Assembly (NCBI GenBank): GCA_023375785.1
Contig: SZWC01001602.1
Location: 202,210-266,209, forward strand
Reading direction: 5' to 3'
Length of the DNA stretch: 64,000 nt
Origin: Penium margaritaceum
Lineage: Eukaryota; Streptophyta; Zygnematophyceae; Desmidiales; Peniaceae
The notes beneath the pieces were generated by a model, which made no database searches, was not told the DNA's origin, and was given only the letters and a program-made list of their open reading frames with translations. Positions 9,817 through 20,867 of this stretch are shown piece by piece. The translations under genes and the position numbers were made by a program. Numbering within the stretch: the first letter of the stretch is position 1; each line of letters starts with the position of its first letter.

Positions 9817-10430
9817 TCATAGTAAACCATACAGCTTGACGGGTATGTCACGAATCACAACGCTCTCCCATGACCCGATGGTATGCATGATCGTAATTGT
9901 GCAGAACTGGTAGGAGTGGAACAAGAAATGCAAAGATTGACGTAACGCAAGCACACCCCACACTAAACCACAATTAAGCAAAGGGTGAAGCCCGATAGAA
10001 CAAATGGCCACGAGAAACTTTCCACAAGCCAGTGCCTTTGTCATGTAACCAGCACGCTACATGTCAGTGTCGACCCATATGACGGAGATCATGTGTTGCT
10101 CCACCAGATCACGCACGAAATGGCGCTCAACTGCAATGTTCTTCGTGCAAGTATGAAAAACAATAGATTTCTGTGCAATGGCATAAGCTCTCTAGTTTCC
10201 GCAACAAAGCACAACGGTGGGCACTGACTGACCAAGCTCAAGGAACAGGCGATGCAACCAGACTTCCCTAGCAGCCCCTGCACCTTGAGCAATGTACTCT
10301 GCCTCTGACAAACAACCTGCAATGCAGCCGTGCTTCAAGCTGTGCCAGGCTACAATGGTACCACAGAGCAGGAACGACTGCGTCCATCTGGACTCAACGC
10401 CCAGTCGCTATCGATGTAGTCGTCAAGAAC
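9817..10430 (-). pseudogene. Copia RNase H, degenerate
   Basis: Minus-strand frames give the usual Copia RNase H blocks. They are a DSDWALSPDG segment near 10400, a CLSEAEYIAQGAGAAREVWL segment near 10270-10310 (first acidic pair of the RNase H core), and a FHTCTKNIAVERHFVRD segment. Next comes a VIWVDTD block and finally MTKALACGKFL, the family's usual end (ADxxTKAL). Frames are interrupted by stops. It is downstream of the RT segment at 10394-11470 and belongs to the same dead element. Confidence 0.75.
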
Positions 10431-11470
10431 CACTGAACACTGCCGCCAAAAGCAGAGCTTGAGGTACGGTATGGAGACCACCTAGCACACCACTGGTATG
10501 AAGGGGTTGACGGCAAAGGCGATATTGGAGTGTGTGGTGGTGGCCAGGTGTATCGAATAAGACAGAGGTGCAAGGTCACGTCCACTGTCTTCCCCACCTG
10601 TGTGGGGTCATCCACCTTTAGGGCATCCTCCCTGTCAAGTGTGAGAGGTGTGGAGGTTGTGGGCACTGCCCCAAAGAGATCGCTGAAACTCTTCCTTACA
10701 ACATGTGTGTATTGGGACTGATGCAGTAGAAGTGTCTGAGGTCTGCAGTCTCGCACGATCCGCATGCTACAAAACACCATTGCAGGATCGAGGTCCTCCA
10801 TTTTGTAGCTAGTCCGGAGGACCGCCTTGGCCTCCTTTACGGCCTCCATAGAGGGAGACGTGATCAAGAGGTCATCCACATAGACCAGGATGGTGGTGAA
10901 CCACTCAAGTGACCATCGCATAAAAAGAGAGGGATTTGCCGCGCTCTGTGCATATCCCACGTGAGTCAGGGTGCCTGTGATCTCTTGGTTCTAGCACCAA
11001 GGAGACTTCTGGAGGTCGTACAAGGACTTGTGCAAGCGCCATGCCTTGTCACCGTCCTCGAAGCCTGGTGGCTGGGCCACAAAGATCTCCTCATCCAGAG
11101 AGCCATGGAGGAACGCATTATTCACATCCATCTAGTAGTTCCCAGTCATGTTGAGCCACCTTACCGAAGGGAGTGCAAGTGAGATCATGCGATAAACATG
11201 GGCAAAGGTGTGAGTGTAATGAACATCCCCGATCTAGGAATACCTCTTGATGACCAAACTAGCCTTGTGGCATTCCACTTAACCATCCGGCTTCACTTCC
11301 TTACGAAAGACCCACTTGACCTGAATAGCCTTCCTCCCGGGTGGAACGTCAACTAGCTCGTAAACTCGGTGCTCTCGGATGGCACGAAGCTCATCCTGGT
11401 AGGCAGCGTGCCATGCGCCTGCGTCCTATGATGAAAGAGCCTCCATCACTTTCCCCGGATCAGGCGCCAT
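10394..11470 (-). pseudogene. Copia reverse transcriptase, degenerate
   Basis: On the minus strand, RT begins around 11470 with WHAAYQDELRAIREHRVYEL and continues through VPPGRKAIQVKWVFRKEVKP. It then runs through a region with two TAG codons, MDVNNAFLHGSLDEEIFV, QPPGFEDGDKAWRLHKSLYD, and the catalytic YVDDLL at about 10880-10900. A TSxKMEDL motif follows. This is the normal Copia order. The last part (10394-10960) is open, but the whole is broken by frameshifts and TAG codons, so no activity is expected. Confidence 0.8.
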
Positions 11471-11479
11471 CAAGGGAGA

Positions 11480-12190
11480 GCTCTTAGTAACAAGTGCACA
11501 TGCCTCAGAGCTGGGCCGGACGACCACAATATTCGCTGCTGCATCATAAGCAATGTAGAACTTGCGAGTGACCAGATAATGTCTGATAGGGTATGCGGGA
11601 TGCACCTTTGTGCGATCTGTGTGGCCACCAAGGCCTAGGGCCTTCGTGTCGGGGTCACCACTCTCAACACTGCGAGTGGAGCGCCTAGGTGCGGGACGTG
11701 ATGCTTGTTGGACTCCAGAGACCAATGGTCAAAGACAACCACCAAGATCACGCAAGTATCGTGGGCTCATAGAGCTCACCTCAGGCTTAGAGACGTGCAC
11801 GACCACATCTGGTGGTGACTGCGACAAAGGAGCCAGTGATGTAGTGTGAGGAGATTCTGGTAAACTTGCAGGGGATGTAGGGCTTGGTGTGAGGGAGGCA
11901 GCAAGAGCAGGAGTAGAGGCGAGCTTATGCATAGAGGCAGGAGTGTTGGTGGGCATGGGTACAGACTCATGTGTGCCTGTTGGATGTAAAGGAAAATGGG
12001 CAAAAACGGGTTGAACGAGAGATGTCTCTGGACCGACAGCTATGATCGCTCGGTCATCAAGGGCCAGAGACCGAGAAGGGGAGGGGGCTCAAACGGACAC
12101 ATCAGCTGGACGAGAGATGCTTGTAGGCATAGACTCCCCCATCCGTAAAGAAGCCTCACACCTAGGAACGTGTGTGACGGCCATCGACAT
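11480..12190 (-). pseudogene. Copia pol linker between IN and RT
   Basis: A Pro/Ser/Thr-rich stretch on the minus strand (several SPTSPASLP-like pieces) with an RxTKVHPAYPIRHYLVTRKF-like segment near 11560-11600. It occupies the usual low-complexity linker between integrase and RT. No catalytic motif is present. Confidence 0.5.
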
Positions 12191-12198
12191 GATGGTGG

Positions 12199-13086
12199 TC
12201 AGGTCACGGTAGGTGAGAGACTAAAAGAAGAGCGTTTGGCGAGACTCAACAATGCAACAAAGAGCGTAGTCCCAAAAGCGCCAGGCCTCTGACCGTGGGG
12301 ATATGACCACAAAGGCACACAAGCGACCACGAGGAGAGATCTTGGACCCCTACTGGTCCTCGGTGTACCACACATAAGCCACGGAGCCCAGACACGAGCG
12401 AGACGAAGATCGGCACGATGGCCAAACCAGAGCTCGTACGGTGTAACGTGGTCCCGAAGGGAACCATGCCGGAGGCGGTTCCAAACCCACCTCATGTAGG
12501 CGAATCCTTTTAACACAAAGGACTCAAGCAGACAGCACTCGGACCGCATACAACCGCATCCTCCATGGTGCAGTTTGAGTGCCCAGAGACACCGTTCTAC
12601 AGAGGAGTAGCACAAGCGGAGACCTAGTGAAAAAACACCGTTTTCAGTAAAGAAACTATCCATCTTGCCAAGAAACATTCCACCACAATCCGAGCAAAAC
12701 TTGTGCAGCGTGTGGCGGGACTGACGCTCAACCATCAATAGCCAGAGGCGAATAGCGAGAGTGGCTTCGCTCTTCTGGAACAGGCTCTAGACCCTCTGCA
12801 TTCGGGTGAAGTCGTCGGTCAGGGTCGGGACACATCGGCCCCAATTGGGCAAAGGCTTTATATCAAGAGGACCAAGAAGGTCTGAATGGACCAACTCGAG
12901 GGGGCGAAGTGCTCGAGAGCGGGAGTCAAGATATGTGCAATGATGCATCTTACCCTGAGTGCAAAAACGACAGTCGGTCTTGGGCGGCCTCTTGAAAGAG
13001 GCCGCGTCAAGACAGAGTGCGGGTTGTGTCCGAATGTGTTTAGACACAAAATCTGAGCCCATGTGACATAGGCAACGATGCAGCAA
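12199..13086 (-). pseudogene. Copia integrase, degenerate
   Basis: The zinc-binding HHCC part is recognisable near 13040-12950 (HRCLCHMGS ... DCRFCTQGKMH). It is followed by LELVHSDLLGPL, whose Asp is the first catalytic residue, and LTDDFTR. Further down come a garbled core and the GFAYMRWVWNR/YELWFGHRADL segments that close Copia integrase. Frames change several times, and the second catalytic block is poorly preserved. It is flanked by PR above 13340 and the RT linker below 12190. Confidence 0.75.
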
Positions 13087-13339
13087 TCATGGGCGCTCAG
13101 CCGAGAGAACACCAGTGACAAACACATGAGCAGAAGCGGAAGGTCAACAAGGAGAAGGAGAAATCCGAGAGACGCGATACAAATAATCCACAATAGAGGC
13201 ACGGAGAAAAATGGCACAAGTATCAACAACAGTCACATTCTCAGAGTCTATAGTGTGCTCCACAGACTGAACCGGTAGTGATTGACCAGAGCCGATGCAA
13301 CCAAAGCAGATAGACGCAATAGGACAGAGAACAAAAAAA

Positions 13340-13400
13340 TCAATACGACGTCAGATCATGTGGTGAGTGGCACCGAAATCGATGATCCAGGTGCCACCGG
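13340..13400 (-). pseudogene. Copia aspartic protease motif
   Basis: The minus strand reads GGTWIIDFGATHHMI, matching the Copia protease active site WIIDSGATHHM with Ser replaced by Phe in the DSG triad. A stop follows directly. It is positioned between gag and integrase. Confidence 0.7.
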
Positions 13401-13409
13401 CATCACGAA

Positions 13410-14193
13410 TGGAGGACGTCACTGTGTAACGGGCAATGGAATACTTGGCCTCAGACTGGCACTGAGCAACAAGCAAGGAGGAACAACGAAGGGCACAAAG
13501 GTGGGAGTTAGGAATCCAATCGGTACTCTATGGTCCATCATCATCACATGCTAGATGTGCCCCCCCACGCGAGTCGTCACGAGCAACAAGAAGAGACAAA
13601 AAAATAGTCTGTGAACCACCCGACTGTGAAAACACACTTGCACCTCCCTGAAAATGAAACACCAGAAGGTGACGAAGCTCGCCAATGGTGTGGTCGCACG
13701 GATCCTGATCGCCATTGCTTGCCATTGGGGAGACGGGAACTGCTACGGTGGTGGTTGCCGTGAGACCAGAGACTGTGTCGCTCGACGCAGACCACTCTGT
13801 GTGTGCGGCCAGAAGGTCGCGAGTGATCCACGTCCAGTCGAGCGGCTGATGGCAATCGGTGTAGAGATGAGCGCCTCCATAGTTGTAGCAGTGAAAAACA
13901 TGTCCACTACTACCGGCCGATGGCTGCTGCTGCTGCGACTACTGTTAGCCTGAACTGCGCCTCTTCCTCCCCTTCTTCCCCTGTGCAACAGCTACCACAC
14001 CCTGCATCTGAGTTGGGGTAATCAAGGTGAAAGGAGAGGAGGAGGTTGTGCCAGAGAACGGAGGAGTGTGCTGCAAGAGGGATGTCGCTTGCAATGCAAT
14101 TACTCCTTCAGGAAGGGAGCTCTCCTGATGGACCGCTGCTGCCTTGCAGATGGAAATCACCTGGAGAAAGAGATGATGCGCCAAAGGAAGAAG
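13410..14193 (-). pseudogene. Degenerate gag C-terminal region
   Basis: The region lies between the gag segment above 14194 and the protease motif at 13340-13400. It contains short minus-strand frames rich in Arg, Ser and Gly. No zinc knuckle could be placed with confidence. Confidence 0.35.
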
Positions 14194-14710
14194 CTAGAGG
14201 AAGATGGAGAAGGGATCAAGAATGGCGTCGCTATATCCCAAGAAGATGTCTGCGTGTACAAGGCAAACGTGGAGTGCCCACAGTTGTGTACCTCCTGAGG
14301 TCCCAAGGCACGTATAGATGTACATGGCCCACGGCCAGTAATCGGCTGCGGGCTCCATGGGTCCCAGACCCGCCGAGCCTGCAGGCGGGAATGTGAGCCA
14401 CACGAGTGTCATGTGTCTCCGTAGCAAGCAGGGAGAATGCCAGGTCCTAGCCCCGACGTGGATCAGCACCCTCGCCTGTCCCGGCCTCAACAAGAAAAGG
14501 GCAAAATTCCACAACAGTCTCTCGTGACACGAGGTAAAGGAGTCCATGCATCGCCATGGACACTGTCAGCACCTGAGCATGATCTATAACCTAATACAGA
14601 CTATGGTAGTAAGGCCATACCCCCTCTGAGGTCGCCCAGATCTGGAAGATGATTTCCCAGCAATCAAAGCCGTCCTCACTGACATATCGTGGGGCCGGTG
14701 TCTCGAAGTC
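14194..14710 (-). pseudogene. Copia gag, degenerate
   Basis: The minus strand reads GFDCWEIIFQIWATSEGVWPY near 14650, which is homologous to the gag at 300-520. It continues with YLVSRETVVEFCPFLVEAGTGEGADPRRG near 14540-14450, matching YAVPQETVVDFRPFLGAPGTGAGADPRRG of the left copy. It preserves the CAG codon where the left copy has TAG. Stops and frameshifts are present downstream. Confidence 0.7.
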
Positions 14711-14719
14711 TAGATGTGT

Positions 14720-14965
14720 TTGAAACGTTTTTCACATGTTCCCGTCCGTCGTAACCCGTGCACACGGTTGACTGTTCCGGTGCCTTGGGAACCTCCTTTG
14801 TGTGGTTTCATGTATTCCCAGATTGTGCCTTTTGGCGCGACTGGGATGACGGGATCTGGTGGGCTAGCCGCTAGTTCCCAATACATAAGCTCTTTCTAGG
14901 GCTCTTTGTACTCTCTCCTTGTTCCTACTACACTTCAGACTTAGCCACATTTGGCTTCCACTGTT
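14720..14965 (+). repeat. LTR fragment, plus orientation
   Basis: Homologous to 9380-9650. It shares GACTGTTCCGGTGCCTTGGG, the GACGGGATCTGG/GGCTAGCCGC block, ATACATAAGCTC, TTGTACTCTCTCCTTGTTCC and CTTCAGACTTAGCC. It is oriented opposite to the adjacent minus-strand Copia, so it is not that element's own LTR. Confidence 0.65.
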
Positions 14966-15041
14966 TTACCCTCACACCCATGGCTTATGGAAGTTTTGCA
15001 TCGGCCTACATGTCCTAATGAATTCTATCTAGGCGACGCCC

Positions 15042-15660
15042 GTGACAATGACAGCGACAGGGACAGCGATAACGACATCGACGTCAATAACAATAGTGAT
15101 AACAACAAAAAATGACCACGACAACTTCAACATCAGCAACGATAACAACAACTGTAGCAACAACGACACCAGCAGCGACAACGACAACGACAACGACAAC
15201 AGCATCAACGACAGTGACAGCAATAGCAAGAGTGACAAGAACAGTGACAGCAGCGGTAGTGGCAATGGCAGCGATAGTGGTAGTAGCAGCATTAACGACA
15301 ATCATAGCGATATCAGCAATAGTGACAGCGACAGAGACAACCACAATGACAACAACAGCGATAGGAAGAGCAACAGCGATAGCAACAGCAGTTGGGACTG
15401 CGATAGCAAGCAATAGATAGGGAGCAACAATAACGACGGTGGCGATAACGACAAGCAACAGTGATGGCAATAGTGATAGCAACAGTGACTACGACAACTA
15501 CGCCTATAACGGCATTGGCAGCGGCAGCTCCAACAGCACGGGCAACAACACCTGCAATAGCAACATCAATGGTAGCAACAGTAGCATTTGCAGAGGCTAT
15601 AGCAGCGACAGCAGTCCGGGCACCGGAAGAAGTAGATGGGATTGCTGGTAGCAACTACGA
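15042..15660. repeat. Long imperfect GAC/AAC/AGC triplet array
   Basis: About 620 bp of three-base periodic sequence on the plus strand (GACAACGACAACGACAAC and relatives, degraded by substitutions). Several frames on both strands are open only because the repeat lacks stop triplets. It is not a gene. Confidence 0.85.
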
Positions 15661-16230
15661 CGACAGTTGATGGTTTTCGTGCATCTCTCATAGTACTATG
15701 TTGTGTCCTCCCGGCTTGTGTACTTGTGTACATCGGCGTCCATATGACTGACAGTGAGACTCGACGGAGTGTCGCTCGGTGGAGCCGACGTACGCTGAGG
15801 CCCATTCACAATTCGCTGGAGCCTCCTCCCTCTTGCAACATGCTCAGCTCCATCGGCAGGCCTCCTCGGCGGTCGGGCCACCGGCGGTCACTGCCACTGC
15901 AGATGCTGTCTACATGTACCCAGCGTTATTTCTGGTTGTGGCATTGCGTCTATAGCATCATGCTGTGCCTAGGGTCCATGTCTCTTGCTGTGTGGACCTG
16001 TTTGGCATCACTCACTATCATAGGCACTGCCTGGGTTCGGGCAGCCGTAACTCTTTGCTGCTATTTTTCTAGCTGAATCTGACCGCACGACTGCGTTTGT
16101 AGCGTTGGTATTATGGTATGGTCCAGATTTCAGGCGAAACGGACGACGCCCAGGTTTTGGGCTCTCGAGCCTCTGGCACGGCTCACCGAGAAAACCCTGC
16201 CTACCGGAAAATAGGTCTAGGACTATTTTC
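15661..16230. other. No recognisable gene
   Basis: An open stretch on the plus strand to about 16076 gives a Cys/Leu-rich product with no family resemblance, probably a chance continuation of the triplet array frame. Nothing else is seen. Confidence 0.4.
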
Positions 16231-16234
16231 TGAT

Positions 16235-16521
16235 TGGCTTGTTCGCTCAGTAACAAGTTCTACACTAGTGGGGGGGAGCTAGAACTTGGAGGGTTCTCCC
16301 ATTGTTGCTCATTCTTCATTCCTAATTTGTTACTTTCATTTTCCAGTTGCTTTCTGGCGCTAACACTAGCGCGCGCACATCTGAGTAACAAACCCAGAGC
16401 TTCCAGACTTAGTCTCTAGAGCAGCAGACTGAGGGGGCAGCAGACTTACGTAGCGAGCGTGGAAGCCCGCACACTACATCAACAACGCAACTGCCCCAAC
16501 CTGCTGCCTCGTAATTCTGTC
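16235..16521 (+). repeat. 5' LTR of plus-strand Copia (left edge uncertain)
   Basis: The right edge is set by the primer-binding site at 16523. The segment includes a 9-bp inverted repeat CAAGTTCTA/TAGAACTTG (16254-16262, 16280-16288). I could not find a matching 3' LTR after the RNase H end at 23200, so length and left edge are guesses. Confidence 0.45.
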
Positions 16522-16522
16522 T

Positions 16523-16535
16523 TGGTATCAGAGCC
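16523..16535 (+). promoter_or_regulatory. Primer-binding site, initiator-Met tRNA type
   Basis: TGGTATCAGAGCC is an exact match to the standard plant Ty1/copia primer-binding site. It fixes the orientation of the element that runs to 23200. Confidence 0.9.
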
Positions 16536-17574
16536 AGAACATAGCAGCAGTAGCAGAAGACTGACGTACAGGTTTGAGACAACACCGACGGGCCTCCATG
16601 CGTGCCAGTGTAGCGGAAACGCTGCCGGATTTTTTCCAGTAGCATTGGCCCGCCTGGTGGTGGCGTCAGAATTTTTCCCACGGCCACTGGGCCAGGGGAA
16701 ATGCTGCCGGATGTTTTCTGGCAGCACTGACCTCCACGCTTGACGCCAGGAAGTGAGCAGCAGGCCACGACAGGTGCTTGCTGGCGACGACACATGCGGC
16801 GACGTCATCCAGGGGTGACTCACAATAGTAGCCAGCAGTAGCAGCAGCAGCTTGCAGCGGCAGCAAGGAGTGGTAGCAGTAGCCAGTAGCAGCCGCACAC
16901 AAGAGCAGATGGCAGCAGCAACAGCTCACAACAACAGCAGCCCGCAACAGCAGCCAGCGGCAGCAGCAGCTCGCACCAGCAACCGCCGGCAGTAGCAACA
17001 TCAGCAGTAGCGGCTGCAGCACCAGCCAGAAGCAACAGCAGCCGCAGTTGCTTGCAGCCCCCTACTCGTTGCGAGCAGTGAGCTGCTAGCAGCGAGCTTG
17101 CCGCTCGCAACGAGCAACGAGCAGCGAGCTCACTGCTCGCAGCTCGTCGCTCGCAGCAAGCAGCGAGCTCGCAATGACAAGCAAGAAGAAAAAAGAAAAA
17201 AACAAGATCCCCACCCTTCCAGCAGCAGCAGTAGTAGCAGGTGTTGCAGCAGCAGCAACAGTAGCAACACCGACAGCAACAGCCTTAACAACAGTAGCAG
17301 TAGCAGCAACAGCAGCAACAAGACCAACAACAGCGGCTACAACCATACAACAGGGACTACATCAACCGTTGCTGAAGTCAGCGGCCGTCCACTAACGTCA
17401 CTACTGACATCACTACTGACGTCATCAACAAAACCAAAAAAAAACAAAGTGGTAGCCCTCCACACACCGTAGTAGCATCTACTGACGTCAGCCATCCTTG
17501 GCTGACATCGCAGCTGACATCAGCAGCACACAAAAGAGACAAAAAAAGAGGGAAGAGAGACACCATAATCCACA
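16536..17574. repeat. Copia leader with triplet arrays and hairpin cluster
   Basis: The leader holds a near-duplication (GAAACGCTGCCGGATTTTTT-like at 16616 and GAAATGCTGCCGGATGTTTT-like at 16700) and CAG/CAA triplet arrays at 16820-17040 and 17220-17345. Around 17060-17175 there is a cluster of GAGC/GCTC inverted repeats, including a perfect 14-bp pair at 17071-17084 and 17127-17140. Confidence 0.7.
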
Positions 17575-18840
17575 ATGACTAACGGTTCTACCGAGGGGTC
17601 CTCCTCTGTTGGGGGGACCCCCAGCGCCCCTTTCCTGTAGTAGCAGCAGCAGTAGCAGAAGCGGCAACAGCAGCAGTAGTAGCAGCAACGGCAACAGCAG
17701 TAGCAATAGCCCTTTGGCGACGCTGGCGGCAACCCTAACCCCCTAGCTCCTCTTCAGCAACAGCTCGTTGCCTTGATGCAACAGCTTGTAGCGCTGCAGC
17801 TATTGACCTCCCACGCTGCCACCAGTATGCTTTCACCATTTATTCCTCGAGGACATGCAAGTCCCGTTGTGTCCGTTGCCATGCATTACCTAGCGTTGTA
17901 GCAGACTTAGCGCCAGCGGCACATGGTGGCCTTCGTCCTTGGCCCCACTCTGGGTGCCGGCCGCAGGCAGATGGACTTTGTGACGCCGCCTCCGCCGCTT
18001 TAGGCCGGGGAGCAGTTCCGGAGCTGGGAGCTCAGCTTTCGGATCTGGGTGCAGGGTGAGGGCCTGTGGGCAAACTACACCCTCCCGTATGACCCTACAC
18101 ACGCCGAACAGTTGTATGACGCTGGTCGCGCCGCACGTGCCCTCGTCCACATCGCCCCTCCGGCTTCACGCCTGGCCCTAGAGCCTTTCCTCGGCGACTT
18201 TGCCACTGGCACCACCCCAGATCCTACAGCCGCATGGTACGTCCTTAATCGTCCCCATTGCTTGTCCAGTGAGGCCGAGACCAGCCTCGCTGGACAGGCG
18301 ATGGGGAGGATTAAGGACAGCCGCCTGCTACGGGAGTTCAACGACCTGCACATGGGGGAGACCGAGACGGTCACCGCCTAGTGGCAGCGGGCAGAGGACA
18401 TCCTTCATCGTCTTGGCAAGTCTGCCCCACCCCCTTTGGCCGCGCTCCTAACCATCAAGCGCGGCGCCACGGACGCATACGCGGGCATCTTTGTGCACTA
18501 CTCCTAGGTTGTCCTCTCCACCATGGCGGCCCAGGGCAACCTCATGCCTTGGGCATACAAACTCTTCCTATGGATTGAGGAAGCTCGTCTGGAGTCCCGA
18601 CTCCAGTGCATGGAGGCCCTCGCCTCCCCTGCCGTCACCTCCCCTGCCGTTGCCTCCGTGCCCATCGCTTCCCCCGCCGTAGCTACCTCATTGTCTTCGG
18701 GGGAGAAGAAGCGTCGAAACAAGAAAGGCAAGGGTCCGCCGCCGCAGCAGCAACAGCCGTCGACCGGGTACAGTGGTATTGGCTCGGTTTGCCACAACTG
18801 TGGCCAGCCCTGGCACGGGTGGTACGTATGCCCTCTCTAA
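17575..18840 (+). pseudogene. Copia gag with CCHC zinc knuckle, stop-riddled
   Basis: One frame can be followed from an ATG at 17575 (MTNGSTEGSSS) to a TAA at 18838-18840. Residues 22 to about 42 are a Gln tract in which eight of the codons are TAG instead of CAG. Next are LQQQLVALMQQL (coiled-coil-like) and the UBN2-type capsid region around 18000-18600, homologous to the other gags (WANYTLPYDP). A basic KKRRNKKGKG segment follows, and then the zinc knuckle CHNCGQPWHGWYVC at about 18790-18831, with C-x2-C-x4-H-x4-C intact. All internal stops are TAG. The frame itself is uninterrupted by indels, so the damage is almost entirely point mutation. Confidence 0.85.
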
Positions 18841-19666
18841 ATGGACGAGGCGCGGGTCATCGCCACCATGCATTGCCCGCGGGAGCACCGTATCGCCTCT
18901 GCCGCCGTAGTTGTCGCCGGCCCTGATGCCTCGACCTCGTCCAGCAGCTCCGCCACTCTGACACCTCCGCCAGTCCAACACACACCCGAGCCATAGTAGT
19001 ACCATAAGCAGCCGTCAGCACCTCCATTTCTTTCACTGGCACCGTCCTCCTCCTACCCGGGCTCCGGTGCCGTCACTCCGCACTCGGTCTACACTCCCGG
19101 GCTGTCCTCTTGTGAGCGTCAGCTGGAGTAGTTCATCGCGCTCCAGCTTGGCCTGCCTCGCCCTCCCCCCCCGGGGAAGTGCGAGTTGCATCGCTGCCTG
19201 CTCTCCTACCCAGCCCTGCATGACTAAGACTGAGTTACAATCGTGTCCCGTTTCCTCGTCTGTCTCATCGTCTCCCGTGGTCTCCTCTACCCCCTTCCAT
19301 GACGACCTTGTATGGCTTGATGATTGGCAGTCTTGGTTCGCGCCCCCTTCCCCCACGTCCATGTCTCTTGCTTGTTTCCATGTGACCGTTAGCGATCTGG
19401 TGACCCCGGTCCAGGACCCTGCTGAGACCTGGATCATAGACTCCGAAGCCACGTATCACATGACGGCCTCCCGTGAGGCCTTTAGCATGCTCGGTCCTGT
19501 TGGCGATGTCTCCGGTGTCTGGACAGGCTCCAGACAGGTGTTGCCTATCTGCAGTGTTGGTGGCATTTGTTTCCATGGTCCTGCCGGTGATGTCTTTCAA
19601 ACCGATGTCCTCTTCGTCCCTGGTCTCGACTTAGCCTCTTATCGGTCACTACCCTTTACCGCATGA
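18841..19666 (+). pseudogene. Copia protease region
   Basis: Gag continues in frame as a Ser/Pro-rich spacer to about 19200. A frame change then leads into SSPVVSSTPFHDDLVWLDDW and the protease block ETWIIDSEATYHMTASREAF at about 19420-19480. The family's DSG active-site triad reads DSE here. It ends in the usual DVLFVPGLDLASYRS segment before integrase. Confidence 0.8.
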
Positions 19667-20830
19667 GCATGGACGTTGTGCACGCGCGTGGTGTTGGCAC
19701 TGTGTCGTTGCGTCCGTCTTGTCTTATCATAATGTATGCCACCGCCCTTGGCAACCTGTGGCATGTACCTCGTCTATCCTCCTCTCCTTCAGTCTCCTCC
19801 CCGTCGGCCGACATAGGCCATGTGTTTGTCACCAGCACGCTCTCTGCTCTGCACACCCGCCCCTTACACCACCACCTTTGCCACATCAACTCTATTGTCA
19901 TCGATAGCATGCTCTGCACCCAGCCGACCAACGGCCTTGACCCAGAGACTTTCTTTTTCGCGTGCCCCACAGAGTTTTGTGGCACTGTTAGTGCCACAGG
20001 TGCTAGCAGAAGATTGATTGCGCTCAGGGCAAGATGCACCAGTCCACATACCCTTTGTCTTCCTCCGCTGCATCCGCCCCTCTTGACCTGGTCCATTCTG
20101 ACGTCATGGGCCCTTTCCCCACCGAGTATGTCCGAGAGCATGGTTGCTATGTCCTCACCCTCACTGACGACTATTCTCGCTATCGTTGGGTCTTCTGTCT
20201 TCGGTAGAAAAGCGACATCGCCCGCGCCATCCAAGAATGGCTTGTCCTTGCAGAGCGCCAGTGTGGTCGCTCTCTTTGCCGCTTTCGCTCCGATCGCGAT
20301 GGTGAGTACATGGGTGAGATCACGACCTTTCTTGCCTCCCGCAGTATCTATCATGAGACGTCTGCGGCCTACATGCCTGCCCAGAACGGTGTCTCCAAAC
20401 GGTGGAACCGTACCATGGCCGACCCCGTCCGCACCATGCGGGTCGAGTCTGGTCTCTCCAATGGCTTCTGTTTTTAAGCCATGGCCTACATGACATGGGT
20501 CTGGAACGATCCCCTTCCTCACCAGTCCACGCCGTACCAGCATTGGTGCGGTGAGCGCGATGACCTCTGCCCGGCTCGCGTCTGGGGCTGCGTGGCCATT
20601 CTATGGTTACCCGCCCCGCAGCAGGGCAGCAAGCTCGACCCCCACGGCCGTCCCTGCACCTTCCTCGATGTCTCTTGTCAGTCCAAGGTCTGGCGCTTCT
20701 GGGATCTATCCCGGCACTACATCGTCGAGTCCCGCGATGCCCTCTTCCTCGAGGACCTGTTTCCCCGTGACCTCATTCGCTCCGGTTCGTCCATGTCCAT
20801 ACCATCGTGTGGGGGAGTGGTGAGTCCGTC
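19663..20830 (+). pseudogene. Copia integrase, degenerate
   Basis: The HHCC part is in one frame (RPLHHHLCHINSIVIDSMLC near 19858-19918). The core from 20016 is in another: LDLVHSDVMGPF (first Asp), LTDDYSRYRWVF, FRSDRDGEY (second Asp), then AQNGVSKRWNRT at about 20380-20415. In that last block the third catalytic residue, normally Glu in NGVxERxNRT, is Lys. It has TAG after VFCLR and TAA before AMAYMTWVWN. The C-terminal STPYQHWCGERDDL segment is intact. The enzyme would be inactive. Confidence 0.85.
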
Positions 20831-20867
20831 CCTTGTTCTCATGCTTCCGGGTGACACATCCCTCAAC

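Noticed and set aside
15042-15660. Several overlapping open frames of 70-130 codons on both strands
   Set aside because: They follow a three-base repeat that lacks stop triplets; products are Ser/Asp/Asn or Val/Ala/Ile simple sequence.
15636-16076. 146-codon ORF after the triplet array
   Set aside because: Starts within the low-complexity array and has no recognisable domain.
17575-18840. TAG read as glutamine in this organism
   Set aside because: The LINE ORF1 and ORF2 frames have no in-frame TAG or TAA across about 2,700 codons; one repeat unit has TAG at a Trp codon. Decay fits better. Kept as a testable alternative in the findings.
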